DNA of 64,000 nucleotides from Pseudoduganella rivuli (GCF_009674485.1 NZ_WKJJ01000015.1:169564-233563); one strand, 5' to 3'. Shown: positions 11,272 to 20,732, counted from the stretch's first letter. Numbers and translations are program-made. The notes: generated by a model from the sequence alone, not told the origin.

Positions 11272-11365
11272 GGCTTCCCCTGGTTCGGTGAACGATCAGT
11301 CTATGCTGCCACTGTTGGTTCCGCCATGCAAGGAATCGATGGTGGGTGTTGCTTGCCGGTGCGGC

Positions 11366-11395
11366 ATAAAAACGGGCGCCAGTGATGGCGCCCGT
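11366..11395 (-). terminator. Rho-independent terminator of the Ala/Lys-rich gene
   Basis: Read leftwards, a perfect 9-bp stem ACGGGCGCC / GGCGCCCGT (11372-11380 and 11387-11395) with a 6-nt loop runs into TTTTTAT. It lies about 120 bp after the stop of the Ala/Lys-rich gene and before the porin gene, so it separates the two. Confidence 0.75.
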
Positions 11396-11410
11396 AGTGA
11401 ATCATGTTGC

Positions 11411-11502
11411 TGCGGTATTCCCGGCCCCGCACGGCGTTCGAGATGCAGGCGGCGCGCTGTTACGCCGGCCTGCCAGTGCGGTATTTCCGGCCCCGCACGG
11501 CG
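11411..11502. repeat. Two 26-bp direct repeats, 66 bp apart
   Basis: Positions 11411-11436 and 11477-11502 share 25 of 26 bases, with the core CCGGCCCCGCACGGCG. They lie in the 3' untranslated region between the stop of the Ala/Lys-rich gene and its terminator. Only two copies were seen, so this is not a CRISPR array. Confidence 0.7.
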
Positions 11503-11516
11503 AGTACGCTGCTGGA

Positions 11517-12008
11517 TTAATGCTTGGCGGCGGCCGTCTTGATGTCGGCGTTGGCCTTGGCCTTCGCTTCCGCCGTGTTGGCGGCTGCAATGGCTTTTTC
11601 CTCGTTGGCTTCGGCTTTCTCCTTCGCTACCTTGGCGTCGGCCTTGGCGATGGCTTTATCCATTTTCGCGTCGGCGGCGGCGATTTTCTTGTCGGCCTTC
11701 GCTTCCGCCTTCATGCGGTCTTCCGGATCGGCCTTGGCGACTTTATCCGCAGCCTTGGCATGTTCCTTGTCGGCTTTCGCATGGGCCTTGGCGATTTTCT
11801 CGTTGGCCTTGGCCTGTTCCTTGGCCACATCCTGGTCCGCGTCGGCGGCTTTCTTCACTTCCTTGGCTTCCGCCTTGGCAATCTTTTCACCCGCTTTGGC
11901 TTGCGCTTTCGCGACTTCCGGCGTCGGGGCTGGTGCGGTGGTGGTTTGCGCCATGGAGGCGGTGGCAAACAGGCCCGCGATCAGGGTAGCTATCAGCTTG
12001 TTCATCAT
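11517..12008 (-). CDS. Ala/Lys-rich heptad-like exported protein
   Basis: A 163-residue protein with a clear signal peptide (NKLIATLIAGLFATASMA). Most of the mature chain is built from Ala, Lys, Glu and Asp in repeating units such as AKANEKIAKA and ADKKIAAADAK, expected to form one long amphipathic helix or coiled coil. There are no cysteines or aromatic clusters. Similar Ala/Lys-rich periplasmic proteins are common hypothetical genes in this family; their function is unknown to me. The ATG at 12008 (or 12005) follows GAAAGG at 5 (or 8) nt. It appears monocistronic and is followed by a good terminator. Confidence 0.75.
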   Translation of the reverse strand: MMNKLIATLIAGLFATASMAQTTTAPAPTPEVAKAQAKAGEKIAKAEAKEVKKAADADQDVAKEQAKANEKIAKAHAKADKEHAKAADKVAKADPEDRMKAEAKADKKIAAADAKMDKAIAKADAKVAKEKAEANEEKAIAAANTAEAKAKANADIKTAAAKH

Positions 12009-12220
12009 GATGACCTTTCTGTCTCTGTGTTGGTGTCTGAACTTGTCACAGGGACAGAATAGGTCCGGGGCGAAATACCATCTGTACGCTGCCGCACGAT
12101 CAATATTTATCAAACGTAAGCGAACGTAACTGGAAAATTCACCGACATTGAGTAGCAGCAATTTCTCTGCACACACCTTGTCAAATAATGGACATCCCTG
12201 CAACGACAGCGGAGGTCTTA

Positions 12221-15019
12221 ATGGACGGGTTGGCATATACCGCACTTCTTGAAGAGACGTTAAACACGAAGAACCGTCCATTGCGTATGCGGCTGGGCCT
12301 TCCGGATGGGATACAGGACGACGTACTGCTACCGCATCGAGTCAGCGGCAGTTCGGCAATGTGTGACGGAATCGACATCCGCATTTATTGCGTCGCCCTG
12401 GACGTGAGTATTCCGCTGAAGACCTTCATTGGCATACCAGTGGAGCTGCAAATCGTTACCGATGAGGGAAATTTACGCAGTATTTGCGGCATTGTTGCCG
12501 AGGCCAGCCAGGGGGAAAGCGATGGCGGACTGGCGACTTATCAGTTGGTCATGCGTGATGGTCTGGCATTGCTCGATCTCGGGGCAGATACGCGTGTGTT
12601 TACCAACGCCACCGAACTGGAAGTCGTCCTGACTTTATTGAGCGAAGTGCGCCATCGAATCCCGGGAATTGCGGCAGCCTTTGACATGGAAGTCGGCATG
12701 GCGTTGGCCTTGCAAGAATTTCCGAAACGTTCACAAATCATCCAGCACAATGAAAGCACTGCGGCATTCATCCGCCGTCTGCTGAAGCGACGCGGAATCT
12801 CATGGTATTTCCGTGCAGGCAGACCGGCTATCGGCCCGGAAGAAGAACGCTCGCGGCCGTATGCCGCGCCTTGTCACACCATGGTGCTACTGCACGACAC
12901 TGATTTGCTGCTGCATGGCCCGATCCGGCATGTGCGCTTTCACCGGGACAGCGCCACCGAAGAATACGACACCATCACTGCATGGGGCGGAATACGGACC
13001 CTCCGGTCAGGATGCGCCAGCCGCTTTAGCTGGGACTATCGCAGTCCTTCGCACCCCGGCTTTCTGAATGCCAGTACATCGACTGCCATTGATCAGGGTA
13101 CGGCAGGCAACCGATACGCGGCCGGGCTGGAACACTATCTGGTGGAGGCGCCTCATACCGGCGGTAATGCGGACGACTTCCGGTCATTGACGTTATTACG
13201 CCAGGCTCGCCAGGACTTCGAATCCAAATGCTTTTATGCGGAGGGTGGCTTGCGCGATACCGGCCCCGGCGAGTACCTCAGCCTCGAGGGTCACCCTGAA
13301 TTGGACCGGCACCCAGACAATGAGCGCCAGTTCGTCGTCATTACCCAGTACATCATGGCCAGCAACAACCTGCCAAAGGGACTCGATGCACGGGTGGATC
13401 GTTTGTTTGCCATGAGCCGGTGGAACATCGAAGCGCCAGGCCTGCCGGCGTCCGTCCCGGGATATACATCCGGCGAATTGCGCTTCTTGACGCGACTGAC
13501 CTGCATCCGCCGCGGCATCCGCTTTGTCCCTGCCTACGATCCACGCACTGACCTTCCCCATCCTCATATGCAAACAGCCGTCGTGGCAGGACCTCCCGGA
13601 GAAGAAGTGTCTTGCGATGAACTGGGACGGGTCAAAGTCCGCTTCACCGGCACGCTGACGCGGGATGACCGCGCTGTCACGGCGTGGGTTCGCGTTGCCA
13701 GCAGTTGGGCCGGCAATATCGGCAGCAGGGGGAACAATCTGGGCTTGCTGAATTTGCCGCGCGTCGGCACCGAAGTGCTGCTGGCATTTCTGGGCGGTGA
13801 TCCAGACAAACCCATCATCATTGCACAACTGTACAACGCCGACGCCCTCCCACCCTGCCTGGGTTCCGCTGGATTGCCGGACAACCGCTATCTGTCTGGA
13901 TTAAAGAGCCGCGAGATACGCGGCAAGCGAGCCAACCAGTTGCGCTTCGATGACACCGCCGGGCAAATCAGCACGCAACTGGGCTGCGAACATGGCGCCA
14001 GCGAACTGAATCTGGGATGGCTGGTGCAGTCTCGCGCCAAAGGCGCCGGCGTCCCGCGTGGCGAGGGAGCGGAACTGCGCACTGATGAACACATGGCGCT
14101 GCGCGCTTGCAAAGGCATGTTGCTGTCCACGTGGCAGAACCTGTCACGCAATGACAAGCAACTCGATCGCGCGGAATATCTGGCCCTGATGGAGGATTGC
14201 CTCGAACTGTTCCGTTCTCTCGGCGAACACGCCGCCCAGCATCACGCGCTGCCGCTCGATGTGCAATCCCAGGATGAATTGAAGTCGGCATTCAAGCGGT
14301 GGGAAAACGGAAGCAATACGTCACCCAAGGGCGAAGGCGGCGGTACACCTGTAATTGGTGTCTCGGCACCCGCGGGCATCAGCTTTGCGACGTCAAAATC
14401 CATCGTCAGCTACGCTGCCGCCAATATCGACACGGTAGCTCAACAGCATTTGCAGCTGGCCTCCGGCCAGCGCTTCAACCTCAATGCGGGCAAAGGTATT
14501 TCATTGTTTTCGCACCATGGCGGAATCAAAGCCATCGCACACTTCGGCACGCTGCTGATGCAAAGCCAGCACGACGACATGGATATCAATGCGGCCAAGT
14601 CGCTCCGTTTGACAGCAACCGAGGGCAAGCTCGTGGCCATGGCGCCAGCTATCGAACTGGTATGCGAAGACGGATCGTTCATTCGGCTGGGAGATGGCAT
14701 TACGCTGGGCAGCAGCAAACCACTCAAGTTTAACGCGCCGCGCTTTGTCTTCAATGATCCGGAAACCATGGAGGCGGCCTTTCCTGCCTTCGGTCAGGCA
14801 CAGGCCAGCGAGCAATTTATCACTCGTTACCGGGGTGGGACCTTTGCGGATGGCGATTCTGAAGCAGAAGACGATGCCGCCCCCAACCAGCAGCTCGATT
14901 TGTCGTTTGACGATGGCAGCGAAATGCAGGCCCTGACAGACGGCGATGGCAAAGCAGAGGAAATCCTGCGCGATGCCATGCAACTGGTGAACATCACGGC
15001 ATCGACCAAGGGAGAGTGA
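12221..15019 (+). CDS. vgrG: Type VI secretion system spike protein VgrG
   Basis: A 932-residue VgrG: the N-terminal gp27-like base domain (~1-380, with the segment YTALLEETLNTKNRPL), an OB-fold gp5-like domain (~430-540, LGRVKVRF ... WVRVASSWAGNIG and GTEVLLAFLGGDPDKPII), and a DUF2345-type beta-helix extension (~700-850). A further ~80-residue acidic tail follows. It trimerises as the puncturing tip of the T6SS tube and carries cargo. ATG 12221 is chosen over ATG 12188 because GGAGG lies 5 nt before it. The Tle3-like gene begins one base after its stop. No structural T6SS genes are in the window, so this is an orphan cargo locus. Confidence 0.92.
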   Translation: MDGLAYTALLEETLNTKNRPLRMRLGLPDGIQDDVLLPHRVSGSSAMCDGIDIRIYCVALDVSIPLKTFIGIPVELQIVTDEGNLRSICGIVAEASQGESDGGLATYQLVMRDGLALLDLGADTRVFTNATELEVVLTLLSEVRHRIPGIAAAFDMEVGMALALQEFPKRSQIIQHNESTAAFIRRLLKRRGISWYFRAGRPAIGPEEERSRPYAAPCHTMVLLHDTDLLLHGPIRHVRFHRDSATEEYDTITAWGGIRTLRSGCASRFSWDYRSPSHPGFLNASTSTAIDQGTAGNRYAAGLEHYLVEAPHTGGNADDFRSLTLLRQARQDFESKCFYAEGGLRDTGPGEYLSLEGHPELDRHPDNERQFVVITQYIMASNNLPKGLDARVDRLFAMSRWNIEAPGLPASVPGYTSGELRFLTRLTCIRRGIRFVPAYDPRTDLPHPHMQTAVVAGPPGEEVSCDELGRVKVRFTGTLTRDDRAVTAWVRVASSWAGNIGSRGNNLGLLNLPRVGTEVLLAFLGGDPDKPIIIAQLYNADALPPCLGSAGLPDNRYLSGLKSREIRGKRANQLRFDDTAGQISTQLGCEHGASELNLGWLVQSRAKGAGVPRGEGAELRTDEHMALRACKGMLLSTWQNLSRNDKQLDRAEYLALMEDCLELFRSLGEHAAQHHALPLDVQSQDELKSAFKRWENGSNTSPKGEGGGTPVIGVSAPAGISFATSKSIVSYAAANIDTVAQQHLQLASGQRFNLNAGKGISLFSHHGGIKAIAHFGTLLMQSQHDDMDINAAKSLRLTATEGKLVAMAPAIELVCEDGSFIRLGDGITLGSSKPLKFNAPRFVFNDPETMEAAFPAFGQAQASEQFITRYRGGTFADGDSEAEDDAAPNQQLDLSFDDGSEMQALTDGDGKAEEILRDAMQLVNITASTKGE

Positions 15020-15020
15020 C

Positions 15021-17246
15021 ATGGGACTGTATCCGCAACCCAAACGCGCGAAGGGAAAAACCACCTCCGTATTGAAGACCAAGCGCACGGCCAACAAGCC
15101 GGTCGACGTGCGCCGCCGCCTGCCGGGCAATGTGATTGTCATCCATGGTGTCAATGATGTCGGTACAGGCTACGACGCTGTCGAGCAGGGATTGTGCAAA
15201 GGGCTGGAAGAGCGCCTGCATCGCACGTTCAAGGCGGGCAGTTATCGGATGCCCGTGGCGGCCGATAAAGAAAAATTGGAACCGGATCCGGATGCAGTGT
15301 TTTTCAAGCGCAGTGTCGATGAAAACACGGATAGTCCGGTTATTCCGTTTTATTGGGGTTATCGTGAGCTGGATGAACAGACTCGCATTAAGCGTGGGCA
15401 GTATGTTGACCGTTACGGCAACCGGCTCGACAAGGATAAGTCCAAAGGTGGCGGTCCCTTTGCCAACGCCACCAGCAATTTGCCTGATATGTGGAACAAG
15501 GGGTTTGGCACTGTAATGATAGATGTGGGTGGCGACGCGGTCCGACCTTTGCTGAATTGCCCAGGAAGGCTTTACATGGTGCTGGCTGCATCAAGGCTCG
15601 CAGCGCTGATTTCAATGATACGGGATTACGATGATGGAGAAACAGTTACAGTCATCGCGCATAGCCAGGGCTGCCTGGTAACTTTACTTGCACAGGCAAT
15701 GCTGGCCGAGAAAGACCTGCGCCCAGCGGATACGCTTATCCTGACTCATCCCCCTTATAGTTTGGTAGATACTTTCTCGTTTGTGTCAAAAGGCAGCAGC
15801 CACCTGATTGGCGGGTCCGATGCGGTGATGGAACCACATTATGCGAATCTCACTGGAATGCAATGCCTGCATGCACGTCTACAGACGCTGTCCAATATTG
15901 TGCGTCGCATCGCCGAGCGCAAGCCGACTCCAGCTGAACCGGAATTCAACACACTGAACGATCACAAAAAACACGATGGCATCGTTGGCTCTAAATGGCA
16001 AGTCAGCAACGATCGCGATAACCGGGGAAAAGTCTACCTGTACTTTTGTCCGCAGGACATGACTGTGGCTCTGGATAATATGCAAGGCATAGGCTGGCAA
16101 GGCGTTCCAGACTACATAACAGGTACCCAGTGGGTTCTTACTCCCACGACGGATGGGCAATCCGAGAAAACGCTCGTAGCCAAGGAGGTCACTCGCAATC
16201 CGCTAAAAGAGCTAGGCAAGGGATTTTTTCAACGCGTATTTACCAATAAATTGCGGACGAACTCCAACGCTCATACGCCAGCCATTGTCTTGGTCGGAGC
16301 CGAGTCCCCTTATGACTATGCGTTGCGTATCAAGGGCGAAGACGATCATGCTCATGTAGATAGTTCCGGACGCAAACTACGTGCCAACTTGCCTATAGCC
16401 ACCTGGCCGATTGATCCACATGACAAACCTGAAGATCAACGAAACGGCATCCGCACAATAACAGGCGAAGCTTTGCGCAAACCAGTGGCCGCAGTATTAA
16501 GCAATGCAAACGAAATCACTCCGCCAAACCGTGGCCCGTGTGAGGAAGTTGATCCCATCGATGCAGCAATTGCAGTGACAAGCAGTAGCGGACTCCTGAC
16601 ATGGTGGGAAGACCATCCCGACCAGTCAATCCGGGGCAGTGCCGAAATGGGAAGTGGCACCTCCACCACTGCAAGGATCATGCATCCTGAAGAAAGAAGA
16701 AAACTATCCGAGCTCTACAACAAGCAGAGAAATCTGAAAGGCGATGACCAACGCATGGTCCTTTCATCCACCTATAAAGAGGGAAAACTCAAGATACAGG
16801 TACAGGAAAGCCCAAACGAAGCGAGGAAGCGCTGGCAGCATGAAGTGAGCGCCAAATCGTTTCATGGCTCCATCATTGGCAACAAGGAAAACCATCAGCA
16901 AGTCACGGCTTACGACATTGCAGTCGGACAGGGCAAGGCATCTACTGATCCGATGTTTTATGCATACCTTTGCGACGTGGCAGATTGGCGCTTGAAAAAA
17001 CCACTTACCAACGAGAGGGAGCGCCCAGGAATACTTTCATGGGAAAAATTTCTTAATAAACACTCCGCATATTGGGAAGTTGAATCGCCATGGCGCAAAA
17101 AACTTATTGAAGGAAACTCCAAGTATTACAGTTCTGGAATCCTCCCGAATTTGCCTTTACCAGATGGAAGTCCTTTATGGGACATTGTTATCGCGGAATC
17201 CGTCACCGGTAGTCGGGTATCGCCTAAAAACAAGGTTAGACCATGA
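15021..17246 (+). CDS. tle3: Tle3-type T6SS phospholipase effector
   Basis: A 741-residue alpha/beta hydrolase. An N-terminal VIVIHGVNDVGTGY strand-turn (oxyanion region) is followed by the nucleophile elbow VIAHSQGCLV with Ser215, the form used by Tle3 lipases. The C-terminal ~200 residues carry the segment SFHGSIIGNKENHQ plus VTAYDIAVGQG, which I assign to the DUF3274 domain of Tle3. Known Tle3 proteins are antibacterial lipases delivered by VgrG. There is no signal peptide, as expected for T6SS cargo. AGGGAGAG lies upstream of the ATG, inside the end of vgrG. Base composition is visibly more AT-rich than in the flanking housekeeping genes. Confidence 0.86.
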   Translation: MGLYPQPKRAKGKTTSVLKTKRTANKPVDVRRRLPGNVIVIHGVNDVGTGYDAVEQGLCKGLEERLHRTFKAGSYRMPVAADKEKLEPDPDAVFFKRSVDENTDSPVIPFYWGYRELDEQTRIKRGQYVDRYGNRLDKDKSKGGGPFANATSNLPDMWNKGFGTVMIDVGGDAVRPLLNCPGRLYMVLAASRLAALISMIRDYDDGETVTVIAHSQGCLVTLLAQAMLAEKDLRPADTLILTHPPYSLVDTFSFVSKGSSHLIGGSDAVMEPHYANLTGMQCLHARLQTLSNIVRRIAERKPTPAEPEFNTLNDHKKHDGIVGSKWQVSNDRDNRGKVYLYFCPQDMTVALDNMQGIGWQGVPDYITGTQWVLTPTTDGQSEKTLVAKEVTRNPLKELGKGFFQRVFTNKLRTNSNAHTPAIVLVGAESPYDYALRIKGEDDHAHVDSSGRKLRANLPIATWPIDPHDKPEDQRNGIRTITGEALRKPVAAVLSNANEITPPNRGPCEEVDPIDAAIAVTSSSGLLTWWEDHPDQSIRGSAEMGSGTSTTARIMHPEERRKLSELYNKQRNLKGDDQRMVLSSTYKEGKLKIQVQESPNEARKRWQHEVSAKSFHGSIIGNKENHQQVTAYDIAVGQGKASTDPMFYAYLCDVADWRLKKPLTNERERPGILSWEKFLNKHSAYWEVESPWRKKLIEGNSKYYSSGILPNLPLPDGSPLWDIVIAESVTGSRVSPKNKVRP

Positions 17247-19021
17247 ATGAAACTAACATATCAACAATAATCAAATTGTTTATTTTCAGAGGCCACGCTC
17301 CAGAAGCCATGCTGATCCTTCTTATAGTATTAGCTGCTTTGGGACTGTTTTTGCTCGCCAAAACCACATTAACTTCTCCGGAGTTGAAAATGGAAATCAC
17401 CCGCTGGGTTCAATTAGGCCTCTACATGGGTGCAGTATTAGTTATCGGGTTCTTAGTCGTTGCTGCACACGCCAGAGGAAAAGAAAAGCAGGCGCAGGAA
17501 CGCCATAAGATTTTGCAAGCAGAGCTGATGCGGCAGCAGAAGTTCATCGCCAATAATGAGAAAGAGCAGCGAGAATATGTACTAGAAGTGATCAGCCTTG
17601 GCATAACACTGGACAAGCACCGGCAGGGAAAAGTATGGGAAGCGCTTCAAAAAGGAAGCCCATACACCAGCATTCGCGAAACTGATCCCAAGAAGTATGC
17701 ATGGAGGGACACCGATAAGATAGGCATCAGTGGTGGTCGGTTGCTGGACGCTTTTGAAAATGCAGCAAAAAAAACCCCGATGTATTGGGGCCTACCATCG
17801 TTCTATGCCAGCGCGCCCTCTTTTACACCGCCAACAGATCCAGTGATGGGTCTCGCGGGAAGTACGCAAGGCACGGGACTGTCATTTCATCTATGGGTCA
17901 ACGGTGCATGGAAGCTCGCCGAACGGCCGGACCGCCTGTTAGAGCAAGTATTTAGTTTTTTTGACGAGCATCCAGATGTGCCATTCGTCGTGGTGGCCGC
18001 AGATGAAAGCTATTCGTATCGGGACCAGTCTCTGCCGCCTGGCACTCCAAGCCTGGTAAAAAACGGCTACTACGTTCCTGCGATGCCCGATGCGGCAGCA
18101 GTCTTTGCTCTGGCCCGTCGAGAACGAGTCGAGCCGCTACGTCCCTACGATTGGATTGACCTTGACGATAATTTCCTACAGTGGGAATTTCGGCAGATGT
18201 ATTACGCCTTGATGGCATCCATTCCGACCAAATCGAAATACGGCGATGGAACATCCATTGCACGTCCTCCCACTATCACGGAATGGATTCCAGCCGCCGC
18301 CGCCTTTGCAAAAACTCGGGAAGCACATCCAGAAGGTCATGATGAATTCCTTAACAAGACACTGGCCTACCGGAACAAGCCCCCGAAAACATGGAAACCT
18401 ACTCCCTGGTTCCCAATTCCCTGGACTTACGATCAGCTAAGTGCCTTCGACCGCTTGCCCACTCTCGGCTATCTTCACCGCCCTATCTTCGTCTCCTTCC
18501 GAGACAAAGACGGCAAATCCATCATGCGTCGTGAACAGCGCAGGCACACGCTAATGGCAGGCTGGCATCAAGCCATACAAACATTATCGGATGCCGAGCG
18601 CGCCAAAGGACCGTCCCGCATCATCGCAGGCACCAATAACAACAAGGACCAACTGATCATGCTCACCAGCATGCTGCATCAATATGAACACGAAGGCGGT
18701 CCAGCCATCGACATCAGCAAGACCGCGCAATTCATCAACACCGACCGGCGCCTTGGGAATACAGGTGCAGCGACCTTCTTTATGCAAATGGCATTGGGTG
18801 TCATGGGCAGTTACAAAGAAGGCGGTGTCAGCGCAGCCATCAATTTGCGCGATCCCGACGAAGCCAGCATCGTCTTTATCAGCCCCGCACCAGATGAAGT
18901 ACGCAGAATGCAGGGTGACCCGTTCGTTCATGATGTGCAGCCAGCCATCGATCCGGACAACTACAACGCTCCATCAGTGGAAGCACTAATGGAGGCCGAA
19001 CGCAAACGCGCCAACAAATAA
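17243..19021 (+). CDS. tla3: Tla3-type (DUF2875) T6SS lipase adapter
   Basis: A 592-residue protein with two N-terminal hydrophobic helices (~25-45 and ~55-75), then a charged coiled-coil region and a large domain. The segments VPFVVVAADESYSYRDQ and GYYVPAMPDAAAVFALARR fit the DUF2875 family, whose Pseudomonas member Tla3 loads the Tle3 lipase onto VgrG. It overlaps the tle3 stop by 4 bp (ATGA). Because it is membrane-anchored, an immunity role is conceivable, but the sequence alone does not show it. Like tle3 it is AT-richer than the rest of the window. Confidence 0.82.
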   Translation: MNETNISTIIKLFIFRGHAPEAMLILLIVLAALGLFLLAKTTLTSPELKMEITRWVQLGLYMGAVLVIGFLVVAAHARGKEKQAQERHKILQAELMRQQKFIANNEKEQREYVLEVISLGITLDKHRQGKVWEALQKGSPYTSIRETDPKKYAWRDTDKIGISGGRLLDAFENAAKKTPMYWGLPSFYASAPSFTPPTDPVMGLAGSTQGTGLSFHLWVNGAWKLAERPDRLLEQVFSFFDEHPDVPFVVVAADESYSYRDQSLPPGTPSLVKNGYYVPAMPDAAAVFALARRERVEPLRPYDWIDLDDNFLQWEFRQMYYALMASIPTKSKYGDGTSIARPPTITEWIPAAAAFAKTREAHPEGHDEFLNKTLAYRNKPPKTWKPTPWFPIPWTYDQLSAFDRLPTLGYLHRPIFVSFRDKDGKSIMRREQRRHTLMAGWHQAIQTLSDAERAKGPSRIIAGTNNNKDQLIMLTSMLHQYEHEGGPAIDISKTAQFINTDRRLGNTGAATFFMQMALGVMGSYKEGGVSAAINLRDPDEASIVFISPAPDEVRRMQGDPFVHDVQPAIDPDNYNAPSVEALMEAERKRANK

Positions 19022-19048
19022 TCGCCACACTCTCATTAGGCCCCAATC

Positions 19049-19315
19049 ATGCGCAACGTGATCCGCTTAGGCGACGACACCACTCACGGCGGCAAAGTCA
19101 TCCAATGCAGCCTTAACCACTTCACAATCAATGGCATCCCGGTCGCCTGCGAAGGCGACACCTGCACCTGCCCCATCCCCGGCCACAACGGTTGCAAGAT
19201 CATCAGCGGTTCGCCGCGCCATACCGTCAACGGAAAACGGTTGGCATTCGATGGCGACAAAACCAGTTGTGGCGCCGTGCTAATCGCCACCCGGGACAAC
19301 TTCAGCACGGCATAG
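19049..19315 (+). CDS. PAAR-domain T6SS spike-tip protein
   Basis: An 88-residue protein that is essentially one PAAR domain: IRLGDDTTHGGKV at the start, a central GIPVACEGDTCTCP, and GSPRHTVNGKRLAFDGDKTSCG near the end. These repeats form the metal-stabilised cone that sharpens the VgrG trimer. It is the last gene of the vgrG-tle3-tla3 group, 27 bp after tla3. It has no C-terminal toxin extension. Its stop lies 4 bp from the convergent M64 peptidase stop, marking the right border of the island. Confidence 0.92.
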   Translation: MRNVIRLGDDTTHGGKVIQCSLNHFTINGIPVACEGDTCTCPIPGHNGCKIISGSPRHTVNGKRLAFDGDKTSCGAVLIATRDNFSTA

Positions 19316-19319
19316 CGCC

Positions 19320-20732
19320 TTATTTCGCCGGCCGCGAATACAAATCAATGGTCTGGTTCACCGCCTCCTTGCACACGGCGCAGAATTTCTCGCTGCGGTC
19401 GAACATCAGGCATTGCTGCGCCGGGCGGTAATAGCCCGTCGCTTCATAGTTCGCCCCTTCGAACGCACCGACGGCGTCCTTGTTCGGCGCGGTGGAAAAC
19501 AGCTTGGTGGTGTAGGCCAGGTCTTCCCTGAACAGCGCGCTCATTTCCGCTTCCGGACGGTTGTCCTTGCGCAGCGCGGCGCGTGTCTTCTGGTACGCGC
19601 GCGAATGCTCTTCATATACGGCCTTCGGCCATGGCGTCGGCAGCGCCGTGCCCTGCGTGACCAGGTGCTTCCATTTCAGCCGGGAGGGATCCTTCATCGC
19701 CGTGGCATTCGGTTCCCACGGTTCCGGGCGGTTCGCGCCACCGGACGCGTAGGCCACCGGCGACGTGTAGTACTCATCCGCCAGTCCCGCGAAGTGGTGG
19801 CCGAATTCGTGCACGAACAGGTAGTTGGCCCAGTCGCTGTTGGCGGCGGCCGTGCTGAACTGGCCGTAAATGCCGCCACCGCCGTAGGTGTCATTGTTGA
19901 CGAGGATTTCAATGAATTCGTACGGCGCGTGCTGGGCGATTTCGCGCAAGGCGCGGTTGTCCAGGGTCAGCACGTAGCGCTCGCTGCCAAAGATGTCATA
20001 GCGGGTACCCAGCGCGGACGCGTGGTGCTGGCCAGTCGACGGGCGCGAGACGCCGGATTCCTGGGTCGGCACAGCGATGCCCCACACGTTGAAGTCTTTC
20101 GCCCGCTCCTTGAACGGCGACACGGAGAACAGGTAATCGGCCAGCTTGCGCGCGCTCTGCTCGAATTTCGGCATGTCCGCCTTGGTGTAGCCGTCGCCCA
20201 GGATCAGCAAGTCGACTTTATCGCCGGGCGCGCCGTAGACGCGGATGGCGATCGGCTTGGCCGGCGCCGGATCCTGCTTGCGCACCACGTCCTGCGCGTC
20301 CGGATCGACGTCCACGCTCCACACGATGGAAAACTGGTTGCGCTCATCGCGCTTCAGGATGCGTACGCGCACCGGGCGGTCCGGTTTCGGGAAACGCACG
20401 GATTCCTGGAAGCCGCGCGTGACCTTTTGCGCTTCGTCCGTGGTGCGCCATTCGCCAAAGATGGTGGAAAAGCCCCGCGTGTACAGCACGTCGCCCGTCT
20501 TCGCATCCACCACTTCGACCTTGTTGACGCCACGGTCCGTGTCATCGATATTGCGCGACAGGTTGCCGGCCCACGGCAGCGGCTCGATTACCACGCGGTC
20601 AATCGCATACTGCTCGGCCAGCGCATTCCCGCTATGCAGGTAATCGAGGCGGATGGTGGCGGGAGGTGTTGCGGAAGCAGCGGAAGCGGCAAGCGCGCAG
20701 GTTGCCAGTGCTGCCTTGGCGAAGAGAGTCAT
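19320..20732 (-). CDS. Secreted M64-family zinc metallopeptidase
   Basis: A 470-residue exported enzyme with signal peptide (FAKAALATCALAASAASA). The zinc motif HEFGHHFAGLADEY is diagnostic of peptidase family M64 (IgA peptidase family): two His ligands, catalytic Glu, and a downstream Asp/Glu. The N-terminal ~150 residues form a beta-rich domain usual for the family. Four cysteines near the C-terminus and elsewhere could form disulphides in the periplasm or outside. Substrate unknown; family members cleave proteins or peptides. It is transcribed alone, towards the T6SS island. Confidence 0.9.
   Translation of the reverse strand: MTLFAKAALATCALAASAASATPPATIRLDYLHSGNALAEQYAIDRVVIEPLPWAGNLSRNIDDTDRGVNKVEVVDAKTGDVLYTRGFSTIFGEWRTTDEAQKVTRGFQESVRFPKPDRPVRVRILKRDERNQFSIVWSVDVDPDAQDVVRKQDPAPAKPIAIRVYGAPGDKVDLLILGDGYTKADMPKFEQSARKLADYLFSVSPFKERAKDFNVWGIAVPTQESGVSRPSTGQHHASALGTRYDIFGSERYVLTLDNRALREIAQHAPYEFIEILVNNDTYGGGGIYGQFSTAAANSDWANYLFVHEFGHHFAGLADEYYTSPVAYASGGANRPEPWEPNATAMKDPSRLKWKHLVTQGTALPTPWPKAVYEEHSRAYQKTRAALRKDNRPEAEMSALFREDLAYTTKLFSTAPNKDAVGAFEGANYEATGYYRPAQQCLMFDRSEKFCAVCKEAVNQTIDLYSRPAK

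Noticed and set aside
11411..11502. Possible CRISPR-like repeat pair
   Set aside because: Only two copies, a 40-bp interval, no further repeats and no cas genes.
12188..12220. Upstream ATG for vgrG
   Set aside because: The downstream ATG at 12221 has a strong GGAGG at the right distance; the upstream one has none.
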